This document shows positions 1 to 7,234 of a stretch of DNA of 38,255 nucleotides, in pieces. The stretch's first letter is position 1. Each line of letters starts with the position of its first letter. The position numbers were made by a program, and so were the translations under genes. The DNA is from an uncultured Rhizobiaceae group bacterium (GTDB lineage: Bacteria > Pseudomonadota > Alphaproteobacteria > Rhizobiales > Rhizobiaceae). The notes beneath the pieces are model-generated. The model was not told the DNA's origin. It saw nothing but the letters and a program-made list of their open reading frames with translations, and ran no database searches. The DNA is taken from assembly GCA_938044775.1 (NCBI GenBank), contig CALIOE010000131.1, positions 1 to 38,255 of the forward strand. The letters are read 5' to 3'.

Positions 1-147
1 ACTATTCCAAGCAAAAGGCATTTATGGAAAGCTGTGGTTACGAACTGGTCAACACAGTTCTTTATTCGAAGGCAAAGACTCTATGAAGCCGGAGCGTCGC
101 TGGATGAAGTTGGCTTCAACGCCTTTTTTGAACCCAAGGCCGCTTGA
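1..147 (+). CDS. C-terminal end of an unidentified protein (truncated by window edge)
   Basis: Frame 1 is open from the first base to a TGA at 145-147, giving 48 residues that end in FNAFFEPKAA. The stretch is basic and aromatic in its first half and more acidic near the end. I do not recognise a family from this tail. Its coding status rests only on the open frame and on its position ahead of the next gene on the same strand, so it could be chance. The start lies outside the window. Confidence 0.4.
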   Translation, partial: TIPSKRHLWKAVVTNWSTQFFIRRQRLYEAGASLDEVGFNAFFEPKAA

Positions 148-226
148 TGTCAGGCACAAGATAGAGTTGACGCAGATCAAGGACGGGGCGCGACGTTCGT
201 ACTAAACGGTGTGCAATGGATCTCGC

Positions 227-234
227 GGAGGAGG
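227..234 (+). promoter_or_regulatory. Shine-Dalgarno deciding a GTG start
   Basis: GGAGGAGG lies 7 bases upstream of GTG 242. An in-frame GTG at 209 would add an unlikely glycine-rich leader (RGGGGG) that is simply this ribosome-binding site read as codons. The site therefore argues for 242 as the true start. Confidence 0.7.
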
Positions 235-241
235 TGGAGGC

Positions 242-1051
242 GTGTCTTCAACAGAAGGTCCGGCGCGTATGCAACCGTTTGACACGTTCACGGTTCAGAC
301 TGTTTTCTTCGCAGATGTTAAGGCTGCATTTTGGGCCGGCGTGCGCGATTTTCTGCGCAAACCCTTGCTGAGTGCTGCATTTGGACTGCTCTTTGCTTTG
401 TTTGGTTTGGTATTTGCGGCCGGCCTGCTCATTTTCGATCAGATCTGGATGATCGTCCCAGCTGGTGTGGGATTTCCGCTGGTGGCTCCTTTTTTGGCAG
501 CAGGGCTCTACGAGATGTCACGCCGCTTTGCAGAGGGACAGAGCTTTTCCTGGAGCGACATATTTGGAGTCGTGTTCAAACAGCAGCGTCGTGAATTCGG
601 CTGGATGGCTTTTGTCATGTTGTTTGTATTCTGGGTCTGGATCTATCAGGTCAGACTTTTGCTCGCATTGTTCCTGCAATGGCAGTCTTTCTCGGCGCTG
701 GATTCCTTTTTCATGGTCGTCACCACGACATCCAATGGCTTGCTGTTTCTTGGGGTTGGAACAATCGTTGGGGCATTCCTGGCGACCGTATTGTTTTCGA
801 TAACGGTGGTTTCCATGCCATTGCTTCTGGATCATGAAATCGACTTTGTCTCGGCCATGATCTTGAGCGTCAAAGCTGTGATCGCCAATCCAGTTGTCAT
901 GCTGGGTTGGGGGGTGATCATTGCGCTGCTGACATTTCTGGCTCTATTACCGGCGTTTGTCGGTGTGATCTTTGTCTTACCGGTACTCGGCCATGCCACC
1001 TGGCACTTGTACAAGCGGGTGATAGGTAGAATTCCTGCCGAGCAGGCCTGA
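242..1051 (+). CDS. DUF2189 family integral membrane protein
   Basis: A 269-residue, strongly hydrophobic protein. About five to six membrane segments are visible, near residues 42-66, 70-90, 120-145, 163-190 and 215-250. The pattern resembles DUF2189 proteins of alphaproteobacteria: a short cytoplasmic N terminus with the FFADVKAAFWAGVRDF region, a GFPLVAPFLAAGLYEMSRR stretch between the first helices, and a C-terminal LGHATWHLYKRVI. The molecular function of this family is not known. GTG 242 is chosen because of the GGAGGAGG site 7 bases upstream. The next gene on the same strand starts 78 bases later. No catalytic motif is visible, so a transport or membrane-stability role would be speculation. 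Confidence 0.75.
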   Translation: MSSTEGPARMQPFDTFTVQTVFFADVKAAFWAGVRDFLRKPLLSAAFGLLFALFGLVFAAGLLIFDQIWMIVPAGVGFPLVAPFLAAGLYEMSRRFAEGQSFSWSDIFGVVFKQQRREFGWMAFVMLFVFWVWIYQVRLLLALFLQWQSFSALDSFFMVVTTTSNGLLFLGVGTIVGAFLATVLFSITVVSMPLLLDHEIDFVSAMILSVKAVIANPVVMLGWGVIIALLTFLALLPAFVGVIFVLPVLGHATWHLYKRVIGRIPAEQA

Positions 1052-1129
1052 TCAGGTCGGTTTTTGACAGGAAGCCGCGCGTGTCTCACACTTCCAACAG
1101 GCCGGTTCGGAGAGCTTAGGAGGCGATCG

Positions 1130-1513
1130 ATGACACAGCATGGACATTTCCACTGGAATGAATTGATGACACGGAATCTGGAACAGACGCGCGCTTTCTA
1201 TCATGACGCTCTCGGGTGGGAGTTTGACACAATGGACATGCCAGGCGGGGGAACATATCTGATCGCAATGGGTGCCCAAATGCCTGTGTGCGGAATTTTC
1301 GAGATGAGTGGTACGGACTTCGACGGTGTGTCTGACCACTGGCTTTCTTACATTGCTGTAGACGACATCGACAAACGTCTGGAGAAGGCCAGTGCCGGTG
1401 GAGCGACGGTGACACGTGAGCCGTGGGATGTTCCCGGGGTCGGACGCATTGCTATGCTCCAGGAGCCGGGCGGAGCTCAAATCGGCTGGATGACTCCTGC
1501 GGCGAACGACTAG
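1130..1513 (+). CDS. VOC (glyoxalase/bleomycin-resistance fold) family protein
   Basis: A 127-residue protein with the paired beta-alpha-beta-beta-beta modules of the vicinal oxygen chelate superfamily. The first module starts at HFHWNELMTRN and carries ARAFY-type spacing before LGWEFD. The second starts at DHWLSYIAVDDID and ends in LQEPGGAQIGW. Likely metal-side residues are His6 or His8 at the first strand and the Glu of LQEPGG. The family includes glyoxalases, dioxygenases and antibiotic-binding proteins, and the substrate cannot be read from this sequence. ATG 1130 is preceded by TAGGAGG at 1117-1123, 6 bases upstream, so a longer in-frame extension from 1064 is rejected. The CDGSH gene follows 104 bases downstream. 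Confidence 0.8.
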   Translation: MTQHGHFHWNELMTRNLEQTRAFYHDALGWEFDTMDMPGGGTYLIAMGAQMPVCGIFEMSGTDFDGVSDHWLSYIAVDDIDKRLEKASAGGATVTREPWDVPGVGRIAMLQEPGGAQIGWMTPAAND

Positions 1514-1617
1514 CTGGTGCGCCAGAACGGCGCGGTAACGGCGAAGTGAAACTGCCACGGTTTGGATATCCGCATCGTAGCGTTAGCCTGCGCAGTCGAA
1601 TGAAAAAAGGAAGTATC

Positions 1618-1857
1618 ATGTCTGAACCAAAGATGGCCGCCAACGCTCCCATCCCCATCGAAGTCGAGGCCGGTCAATCATATTTCTGGTGTTCCTGCGG
1701 GCAGTCGGCGAACCAGCCCTTCTGCGATGGGTCTCACAAGGGGTCCGAGTTCACACCGCAAAAATGGACGGCTGAGGAAGACGGCAAGAAATTCTTCTGC
1801 GCCTGTAAGAAGACAGGCAAACAACCCTTTTGTGACGGGTCCCATGCCAAACTGTAA
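1618..1857 (+). CDS. CDGSH-type iron-sulfur protein with two CDGSH motifs
   Basis: A 79-residue protein made almost entirely of two CDGSH iron-sulfur modules. Each has the C-x-C-x(8)-C-x(3)-H arrangement that holds a 2Fe-2S cluster with three cysteines and one histidine. Ligands are Cys25, Cys27, Cys36 and His40 in the first, and Cys61, Cys63, Cys72 and His76 in the second. Tandem CDGSH proteins are known in bacteria and are thought to act in electron transfer or redox sensing. This one has no membrane anchor or signal peptide, so it should be cytoplasmic. ATG 1618 follows an AAGGA site at 1608-1611 with about 6 bases of spacing. It stands between the VOC gene and the fasciclin gene, and neither suggests a redox partner. 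Confidence 0.92.
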   Translation: MSEPKMAANAPIPIEVEAGQSYFWCSCGQSANQPFCDGSHKGSEFTPQKWTAEEDGKKFFCACKKTGKQPFCDGSHAKL

Positions 1858-1976
1858 TTAGCGTTTCGGCTGCGACACTGTGTCAATTCGTTACTAAAAA
1901 CCAGGCATAAATCCCTCTCGTAACTGTTTCATCGATCGACGAACAAGACTGAAACAACACCTCGGGAGAGAAACTT

Positions 1977-2462
1977 ATGCGAAATCATTTTCTGGCCGCT
2001 GCCTTTGCACTGGCCGTTTCTACCACCGCCGCCAATGCCGCCAATATTGTCGAAACTGCGGCTTCAACCGGCAAGTTCAAAACACTTATCGCGGCGGCGA
2101 AGGCGGCGGGTCTTGCCGGTGCGCTTTCAGCACCAGGAAAGCTGACTGTGTTTGCACCCACAGATGCAGCCTTTGAAAAGCTGCCGGCGGGAACCGTGGA
2201 GTCATTGCTGAAGCCTGAGAACAAGGCCAAGCTCGCGGATATACTGAAGTATCACGTTCTGCCTCGTCGACTGGTTTCAAATCAGCTACCGCATCGCAGC
2301 ATTCATGTCCGTACGCTGAAAAGCGGCGGAGATCGCACGTTGGCTGTCAAAAAATCGGGAGATGGCGTGACAGTCGACAAGGCCAAAGTCGTTCAGGCTG
2401 ACATCGACACTTCAAATGGCGTTATCCATGTGATTGATTCAGTACTCCTGCCGTCCAGCTGA
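1977..2462 (+). CDS. Secreted fasciclin (FAS1) domain protein
   Basis: A 161-residue protein with a Sec signal peptide (RNHF, then a run of Ala/Leu/Val, likely cut after TTAANA at about residue 21) and a single FAS1 domain covering the rest. The H1 box LTVFAPTDAAFEKLP and the H2 box NGVIHVIDSVLLP are both clear, and the YH motif is present as LKYHVLP. Single-domain bacterial FAS1 proteins are periplasmic or surface proteins linked to adhesion and biofilm, but the ligand is unknown. A GGGAGAG site lies about 7 bases before ATG 1977. The gene ends at a strong intrinsic terminator (2482-2515), so it is transcribed separately from glyS. Confidence 0.9.
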   Translation: MRNHFLAAAFALAVSTTAANAANIVETAASTGKFKTLIAAAKAAGLAGALSAPGKLTVFAPTDAAFEKLPAGTVESLLKPENKAKLADILKYHVLPRRLVSNQLPHRSIHVRTLKSGGDRTLAVKKSGDGVTVDKAKVVQADIDTSNGVIHVIDSVLLPSS

Positions 2463-2481
2463 GTTACCGGGTAATTTCTTC

Positions 2482-2515
2482 AAGCGCTCCGGCTTTTTCC
2501 GGAGCGCTTTTTTTG
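2482..2515 (+). terminator. Intrinsic terminator after the fasciclin gene
   Basis: An 11-bp perfect stem, AAGCGCTCCGG (2482-2492) with CCGGAGCGCTT (2499-2509), encloses a six-base loop and runs into a T-tract at 2508-2514. Confidence 0.93.
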
Positions 2516-2586
2516 TGCCTGCAGATGACTTTGTCCAGGCCAATTGGTAAGAGCAGCACAACGCCACTCACGCCCTATAAAAAGTC

Positions 2587-4692
2587 ATGCCCGACCTTCT
2601 GCTCGAACTATTTTCCGAGGAAATACCAGCGCGCATGCAAAGGAAGGCGGCGGGCGATCTAAAGAAGCTTGTTACAGACACTCTGGTCGATGCAGGTCTG
2701 ACCTATGACGGCGCGCGGGAGTACTGGACCCCGCGACGTCTGACGCTTGACCTTCGTGGCCTGACCGCCCGTTCCGCCGACATAAAGGAAGAGCGTAAGG
2801 GCCCGCGGACCGACGCGCCCGAAAAAGCCATTGAAGGGTTTTTGCGGGGCGCCGGCCTTGAATCGGTGGATCAGGCGGTTGTCAGAAGTGATTCAAAGAA
2901 GGGCGATTTCTATGTCGCGGTGATTGAAAAGCCAGGCCGGGCCGCCGAAGAGATTATCGCTTCCGCTATTCCCGGCATCGTCCAGAATTTTCCATGGCCG
3001 AAATCTATGCGTTGGGGGGAGAAGTCCCTGGACGCCGGTAGTCTCAAGTGGGTTCGTCCGTTGCAGTCAATTCTGTGCACGTTTGGTCCGGAGACTGAAG
3101 AGCCTGTTATTGTGGACTTCGAGGTCGGCGGCGTTCGCTCGGGCAATGTCACCTATGGACACAGATTTCATGCCCCTGATCCAATCAAGGTCCGCCGCTT
3201 CGATGATTATTGCGAGGCGCTTGAGAGAGCCAAGGTCGTGCTGGATCCCCAGCGTCGCAAAGAAAGCATCAAGGCAGATGCTGAAAACCTCGCATTTGCC
3301 CAAGGGTTGGAAATTGTAGAGGATCAGGGCCTGCTCGAAGAAGTGGCCAATCTAGTCGAGTGGCCTGTAGCCTTGACGGGGGAATTCGGAGCGGAATATC
3401 TTGATATTCCCGATGAGGTTATCCGTCTCACCATCAAGGAAAACCAGAAGTGTTTCGTGTTGCGGAAGGGAAGGGCGCTGTCAAACCGCTTCATGCTGAT
3501 CTCCAACCTGGAAGCCAGCGACGGTGGTAGGGAAATTGCCCAAGGCAACGCCAAAGTGGTCAATGCTCGATTGAGCGATGCAAAGTTCTTCTGGGAAACA
3601 GATCTGCAGCAGATCGAAACCCAGGGTTTTGACCCATGGTTGCAAAAGCTTGATAAGGTCACCTTCCATGCCAAAATTGGATCCCAGGGTGATCGGGTTC
3701 GGCGCATCGTTGCGTTGGCCGGATTATTGGCGCCAGTTGTCGGCGCAGCGCCGGACAAGGCGCGCCGAGCGGCGCAAATCTGCAAGGCGGATCTCAACAG
3801 CGCAATGGTCTATGAGTTCCCTGAACTACAGGGTCAGATGGGCCGCGCCTATGCTCAAAAGGTGGATGAACCATCATCCGTTGCTCTGGCTTGTGAGGAG
3901 CACTACAAGCCACAGGGTCCGTCGGACGACGTTCCAGGCGATCCGGTCTGCGTTGCTGTGGCGCTGGCCGACAAGCTGGATACGCTTGTGGGTTTCTGGG
4001 CCATCGATGAAAAGCCAACCGGCAGCAAAGACCCATATGCTCTGAGGCGGGCTGCGCTCGGGGTTGTTCGACTGGTGCTGGAGAACGAATTTCGCATTGC
4101 TCTGCTTGAGCGTTTTTCTGACGCATTTGCAAAATTCGAAAATGTCGTTTCGGGCACGCCTGAGGATGCTCTGCCAAGTCTTCTTGCTTTCTTCCATGAG
4201 CGCTTGAAGGTTCATTTGCGCGAGTCTGGTGCGCGTCATGACTTAATCGACGCGGTTATCACCTCTGAATCTGACGATCTGCTGGCCATCACCCGTCGCG
4301 TTACTGCCCTTGGCGTGTTTCTCGAAAACGATGACGGGAAAAACCTGCTGGCTGGTACAAAGCGCGCGGCGAACATCTTGCTGGCTGAGCAAAAGAAGGG
4401 CACAGCGGTCGCTGATGCTGTCGACGCAGCTCAATTCGAGACTGATGAAGAACGCGCGTTGTTCGATTCGCTGGAAGAGGCAGAAAACTTCGCCGGTCAG
4501 GCGATCGAGGCAGAGGATTTTGAGAAGGCCATGTCCTTCCTTTCACGCTTGCGCGCACCTGTCGACAGTTTCTTTGATTCCGTCATGGTCAACGTTGATG
4601 ACGAAAAGGTGCGCGCCAACCGCCTTGCCCTTATGCGGCGGATAAGGGACGCGACCGACACAGTGGCAGATTTTTCTAAGATTGCGGGGTAG
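2587..4692 (+). CDS. glyS: Glycyl-tRNA synthetase beta subunit
   Basis: A 701-residue protein, close to the usual length for GlyS. The N terminus [14 protein letters not shown] is the family signature. Conserved blocks include [10 protein letters not shown], the GHRF region, [20 protein letters not shown] and the [29 protein letters not shown] segment, where the HD-like domain turns into the tRNA-binding part. The C-terminal 100 residues form the anticodon-binding helical region ending in [25 protein letters not shown]. GlyS binds tRNA-Gly and works as an alpha2beta2 enzyme with GlyQ, which carries the adenylation site. No glyQ lies in the 2.5 kb upstream. The start ATG 2587 has only a poor ribosome-binding site, but the signature begins at residue 4, so the start is secure. 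Confidence 0.97.
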   Translation: MPDLLLELFSEEIPARMQRKAAGDLKKLVTDTLVDAGLTYDGAREYWTPRRLTLDLRGLTARSADIKEERKGPRTDAPEKAIEGFLRGAGLESVDQAVVRSDSKKGDFYVAVIEKPGRAAEEIIASAIPGIVQNFPWPKSMRWGEKSLDAGSLKWVRPLQSILCTFGPETEEPVIVDFEVGGVRSGNVTYGHRFHAPDPIKVRRFDDYCEALERAKVVLDPQRRKESIKADAENLAFAQGLEIVEDQGLLEEVANLVEWPVALTGEFGAEYLDIPDEVIRLTIKENQKCFVLRKGRALSNRFMLISNLEASDGGREIAQGNAKVVNARLSDAKFFWETDLQQIETQGFDPWLQKLDKVTFHAKIGSQGDRVRRIVALAGLLAPVVGAAPDKARRAAQICKADLNSAMVYEFPELQGQMGRAYAQKVDEPSSVALACEEHYKPQGPSDDVPGDPVCVAVALADKLDTLVGFWAIDEKPTGSKDPYALRRAALGVVRLVLENEFRIALLERFSDAFAKFENVVSGTPEDALPSLLAFFHERLKVHLRESGARHDLIDAVITSESDDLLAITRRVTALGVFLENDDGKNLLAGTKRAANILLAEQKKGTAVADAVDAAQFETDEERALFDSLEEAENFAGQAIEAEDFEKAMSFLSRLRAPVDSFFDSVMVNVDDEKVRANRLALMRRIRDATDTVADFSKIAG

Positions 4693-4892
4693 GCGTCCTT
4701 GGCCATCCGGGTCTGCTGCTCGGTTCCGGACTGCACCGGTCTTCGACGGAACGCCGAGTTCGGCCGAAAAATTACTGTTGTTTTCCTTGCGGCCTCAATG
4801 TGGCGCTGGCTTGAGAAGTTCAATGCAGCTGGTCACCCGATCGCCCGTACTCTTGGAGACCGTACTGAGTTTTTCAGTCCGCATTCCGTTGC
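4693..4892. other. Gene-poor spacer downstream of glyS
   Basis: Between the glyS stop and the cspA terminator I find no convincing gene. Short open frames here (for example 4699-4896 plus, 65 codons) have no ribosome-binding site, no recognisable family, and a composition that looks like noncoding sequence. No tRNA or repeat is visible. Confidence 0.5.
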
Positions 4893-4897
4893 GTAAA

Positions 4898-4928
4898 GAA
4901 AAACCGCCACCCGTATCCGGATGGCGGT
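4898..4928 (-). terminator. Intrinsic terminator of cspA (minus strand)
   Basis: On the plus strand ACCGCCA (4903-4909) pairs with TGGCGGT (4922-4928). After one mismatch an inner CCG/CGG stem closes a TATC loop. Read on the minus strand, the stem is followed by TTTTTC, which suits termination of cspA about 85 bases after its stop. A T-run on the other side (4935-4939) may make it weakly bidirectional for glyS. Confidence 0.8.
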
Positions 4929-5012
4929 CTAAGCTTTTTGAATGTTCCGATGCCGGCTACCGCCTATCGCAAAGCGATAGGGCAAAGCAGCTCCACATCG
5001 ATACCCAAAGAC

Positions 5013-5222
5013 TTATGTAGCAGAAATCGTGCTGACAGCTGTTTTGCCGCTGCGTGAGTCGATTTCTGTTTCAAAGTTCACTTTTTGGCCTTCGTCGAGG
5101 CCGGACAATCCGGAACGCTCGACTGCAGTAATGTGAACGAAGACGTCTTTCGAGCCATCTTCTGGCTCAATGAAGCCGAAACCCTTTTGGGTGTTGAAAA
5201 ATTTTACGGTACCTGTGGCCAT
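5013..5222 (-). CDS. cspA: Cold-shock domain protein (CspA family)
   Basis: A 69-residue single cold-shock domain, the standard family length. It carries RNP1 as KGFGFI (residues 13-18) and RNP2 as VFVHI (residues 27-31), the aromatic and basic surface that binds single-stranded RNA and DNA. Family members melt RNA structure at low temperature or during stress and growth phase change. CTCCTT on the plus strand (5230-5235) reads AAGGAG on the minus strand, 7 bases before the start. The gene is monocistronic, with its own terminator at 4898-4928 and a leader that may be about 145 bases long, as is common for csp genes. The paralogue type cannot be fixed, so the symbol stands for the family. Confidence 0.95.
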   Translation of the reverse strand: MATGTVKFFNTQKGFGFIEPEDGSKDVFVHITAVERSGLSGLDEGQKVNFETEIDSRSGKTAVSTISAT

Positions 5223-5374
5223 GCTAAATCTCCTTAGTCATGATTGTATGCGGCGGATTCCGCACGCCGTAAGCATGCGAAGTCCCCCATGAAGTCGACT
5301 TTGAAGAAGTTGCTGAGATGGCACCCTTTTGAATGGGGCGCGGTACGCCAGTCGTTCGGCAAATATCGATGGCC

Positions 5375-5405
5375 ATTAACTAGGCGCGAAATGTGAAAAT
5401 ATCAA
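5375..5405 (-). promoter_or_regulatory. Possible cspA promoter giving a long leader
   Basis: Reading the minus strand, TTGATA (plus 5400-5405) and GTTAAT (plus 5375-5380) are separated by 19 bases. The spacing is longer than ideal and the -10 matches only 4 of 6. If used, transcription would begin near 5367 and leave a leader of about 145 bases before the cspA start. This is a weak sequence-only call. Confidence 0.25.
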
Positions 5406-5560
5406 GACATATCACAATCGGGTATGCCGTCGTCGCGGCGGTCGGAGCCGAGAGTGGCTGTGAAGAAGAGCAGGATCGGTGTGTCGATTGAAATAAACTA
5501 TCCTCGAACCGTGTGACTTCTATCGTTTTGAATATGTGCTTTTGAGCGGCTGGAGGCGAC

Positions 5561-5656
5561 ATGTTCGACGGTTTTAAAGGGCGCGGCGGCGGCAAATATG
5601 TCCAGCCAAAGCAGCCTGGAAAAGCAGGCGCTGTCCGGCGAGGCGTCCCTGGATAA
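5561..5656 (+). CDS. Candidate small ORF, 31 residues
   Basis: ATG 5561 is preceded by GGAGG (5552-5556) at 4-base spacing, and the frame runs to TAA at 5654-5656. The peptide is glycine-rich and basic (begins MFDGFKGRGGGKYVQ, ends AVRRGVPG), has no cysteine and no hydrophobic segment, and matches no family I know. It lies in the 520-base stretch between cspA and ytoQ, on the ytoQ strand and 87 bases upstream of it, so it could be a leader peptide of the ytoQ-merF transcript. It could also be chance. The strong ribosome-binding site is the only positive evidence. Confidence 0.3.
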   Translation: MFDGFKGRGGGKYVQPKQPGKAGAVRRGVPG

Positions 5657-5743
5657 CCCGGAGGCGCGACCTTTGTGATGCAACGCTGGAACTTCTTCCA
5701 CCAACCCACTAAACTGTGGCCAACACAGCCTAAGGATCTGACC

Positions 5744-6229
5744 ATGAAAACCTGGAACATCTATCTATCTGGCGAAATTCATACCGACTGGCGTGAGGAA
5801 ATCGAATCAGGAGCCAAGGCAGCAGGGTTGTCAGCTTCCTTCGCTTCCGCCGTTACCCATCACGAAGCCTCGGATGATTGTGGTGTGGCTATACTCGGCG
5901 CAGAACCGGACAAGTTTTGGCACGACAACAAGGGAGCACAGGTCAACGCCATCCGCACGCGCACCCTCATGCAGAATGCCGATGTTGTCGTTGTGCGTTT
6001 TGGTGACAAGTACAAACAGTGGAATGCTGCGTTTGATGCGGGTTTCGCAGCGGCGCTCGGCAAACCGACCATAATTATGCATCAGGCCGAGCACGCCCAT
6101 GCTTTAAAGGAAGTTGATGCGTCGGCGCTTGCCGTAACGCAGACACCGGCCCAGGTGGTCGACATTCTGCGCTATGTTATCAGCGGTCAGCTCGATGGTT
6201 ACACGAATGTTGCGGAAGCGGCCGAGTGA
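5744..6229 (+). CDS. ytoQ: YtoQ family protein (nucleoside 2-deoxyribosyltransferase-like)
   Basis: A 161-residue cytoplasmic protein with the YtoQ signature NIYLSGEIHTDWREEI at the N terminus. The family is placed in the nucleoside 2-deoxyribosyltransferase fold. The expected core is visible: the QNADVVVVRFGDKYKQWN strand with Asp80, and AAFDAGFAAALGKPTIIMH, where Asp98 sits at the position that carries the nucleophilic glutamate in true deoxyribosyltransferases. Activity has not been established for YtoQ proteins as far as I know, so a base-exchange role is inference. AAGGA (5732-5736) lies 7 bases before ATG 5744, so an in-frame extension from 5675 is unlikely. Its stop overlaps the start of the merF-like gene (GTGA), implying coupled translation. 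Confidence 0.85.
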   Translation: MKTWNIYLSGEIHTDWREEIESGAKAAGLSASFASAVTHHEASDDCGVAILGAEPDKFWHDNKGAQVNAIRTRTLMQNADVVVVRFGDKYKQWNAAFDAGFAAALGKPTIIMHQAEHAHALKEVDASALAVTQTPAQVVDILRYVISGQLDGYTNVAEAAE

Positions 6230-6426
6230 GCAAGCTGCTGAAAACATCGATTGCCGGCACAGTCATTGTGGCCGTCTGCTGCTTTACGCCCGTTCTGGCC
6301 TGGCTGTTGTTTGCGCTCGGTCTGACTTCAGCGCTGCCTTATCTTGATATTTTTCTGCTTCCGGCACTGGGTTTTTTCATTGCACTCACACTCTGGGCGT
6401 TTGTTGCCAATTCCCGGCCCGGGTGA
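6226..6426 (+). CDS. MerF-like small membrane transport protein
   Basis: A 66-residue protein with two membrane helices, roughly residues 8-30 and 36-60. The first holds the vicinal cysteine pair in AVCCFTPVLAWLL (Cys18-Cys19). The second has the LLPALGFFIALTLWA sequence typical of MerF mercuric ion transporters. MerF normally has a second cysteine pair near the C terminus, and this protein ends before that point. The start is GTG 6226, inside the TGA of ytoQ (GTGA overlap), so translation depends on ytoQ. No merR, merT, merP or merA is in the window, so a dedicated mercury operon is not supported. It may move another soft metal or simply be a lone family member. The next gene converges 6 bases later. 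Confidence 0.75.
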   Translation: MSKLLKTSIAGTVIVAVCCFTPVLAWLLFALGLTSALPYLDIFLLPALGFFIALTLWAFVANSRPG

Positions 6427-6432
6427 TTGTGA

Positions 6433-7218
6433 TCAGTCTTCGCTGAATTTTCCGTGCCGGCCAACACCACCGGCAAAGCGACTGGCGCCATCAAATGTTT
6501 CTCCGGAATTCATTGTTTCAAATCCGATCCGGGTTTCGTTGCGCAGTGCCTGGTCGTGGCTCATGCCCCATTGCTGAAGCAACGATTGACGGTCATTGCG
6601 CATGCAAACCTGCGGAAATCCTGCGAGCTCTTGAGCCAGTTCAATGCTGGCATCAAGCGATGTGCCTGAGGGTACAACGCGATTGGCAAGGCCGATACGT
6701 TCAGACTCTGCGGCATCAACCGGACGCCCTGTCAGCACAAGATCCATTGCGCGGCTCTGGCCGATCAGCCGCGCCAGCCGGAATGTGCCACCATCGACAA
6801 GCGGTACACCAAAGCGCCGACAATAGATTCCGAATATTGCGTCTTCCGCCATAACCCGCAGGTCGCACCACAGAGCCAATTCCATGCCGCCTGCAACAGC
6901 GTGGCCCTCTATGGCGGCAATGACAGGCTTTGACAGGACCATACGTGTAGGCCCCATCGGCCCCAGTTCGTTTTCACCGCCATCCTCGACGCGGCCCAAC
7001 GTGCCGCCCTCGGCGATCGATTTCAGGTCGAATCCGGCGCAAAATGCACCTTGAGATCCTGTTAGTATTGCAACTGAGACAGAATCATCACCATCGAAAC
7101 GCCTGAAGATGTCGTAGAGCTCGTCTCCAGTGGTCCTGTCCACCGCATTGCGCCGCGCCGGCCGGTTGATCGTGATGATCCGCACGACGCCACGGTCTTC
7201 GACAAGGACATTGGTCAT
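6433..7218 (-). CDS. Crotonase-superfamily protein (enoyl-CoA hydratase/isomerase-like)
   Basis: A 261-residue crotonase-fold protein starting MTNVLVEDRGVVRI. The oxyanion-hole strands are present: GAFCAGFDLKS (about residues 57-67) and AIEGHAVAGGMELAL (about 102-116). Aligning with rat enoyl-CoA hydratase by eye, Glu144 falls on Cys133 (FGIYC) and Glu164 on Asp159 (AMDLVLTG). Normal syn-hydration of enoyl-CoA is therefore doubtful, and an isomerase, hydrolase or other acyl-CoA reaction is possible. The C terminus (residues 240-261) is rich in Gly, Phe and Arg. It starts 16 bases after the amidinotransferase on the same strand, probably in one transcript. The in-frame extension to 7326 overlaps that gene and is rejected. 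Confidence 0.85.
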   Translation of the reverse strand: MTNVLVEDRGVVRIITINRPARRNAVDRTTGDELYDIFRRFDGDDSVSVAILTGSQGAFCAGFDLKSIAEGGTLGRVEDGGENELGPMGPTRMVLSKPVIAAIEGHAVAGGMELALWCDLRVMAEDAIFGIYCRRFGVPLVDGGTFRLARLIGQSRAMDLVLTGRPVDAAESERIGLANRVVPSGTSLDASIELAQELAGFPQVCMRNDRQSLLQQWGMSHDQALRNETRIGFETMNSGETFDGASRFAGGVGRHGKFSED

Positions 7219-7234
7219 TGCTTCATTCCCAAAC

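Noticed and set aside
4682..5020. Open frames between glyS and cspA on the plus strand
   Set aside because: They start inside glyS or lack a ribosome-binding site, and run through the cspA terminator. No family is recognised.
6226..6426. A mercury-resistance operon or mobile resistance cassette
   Set aside because: Only the small MerF-like gene is present, with no regulator, reductase, inverted repeats or transposase nearby.
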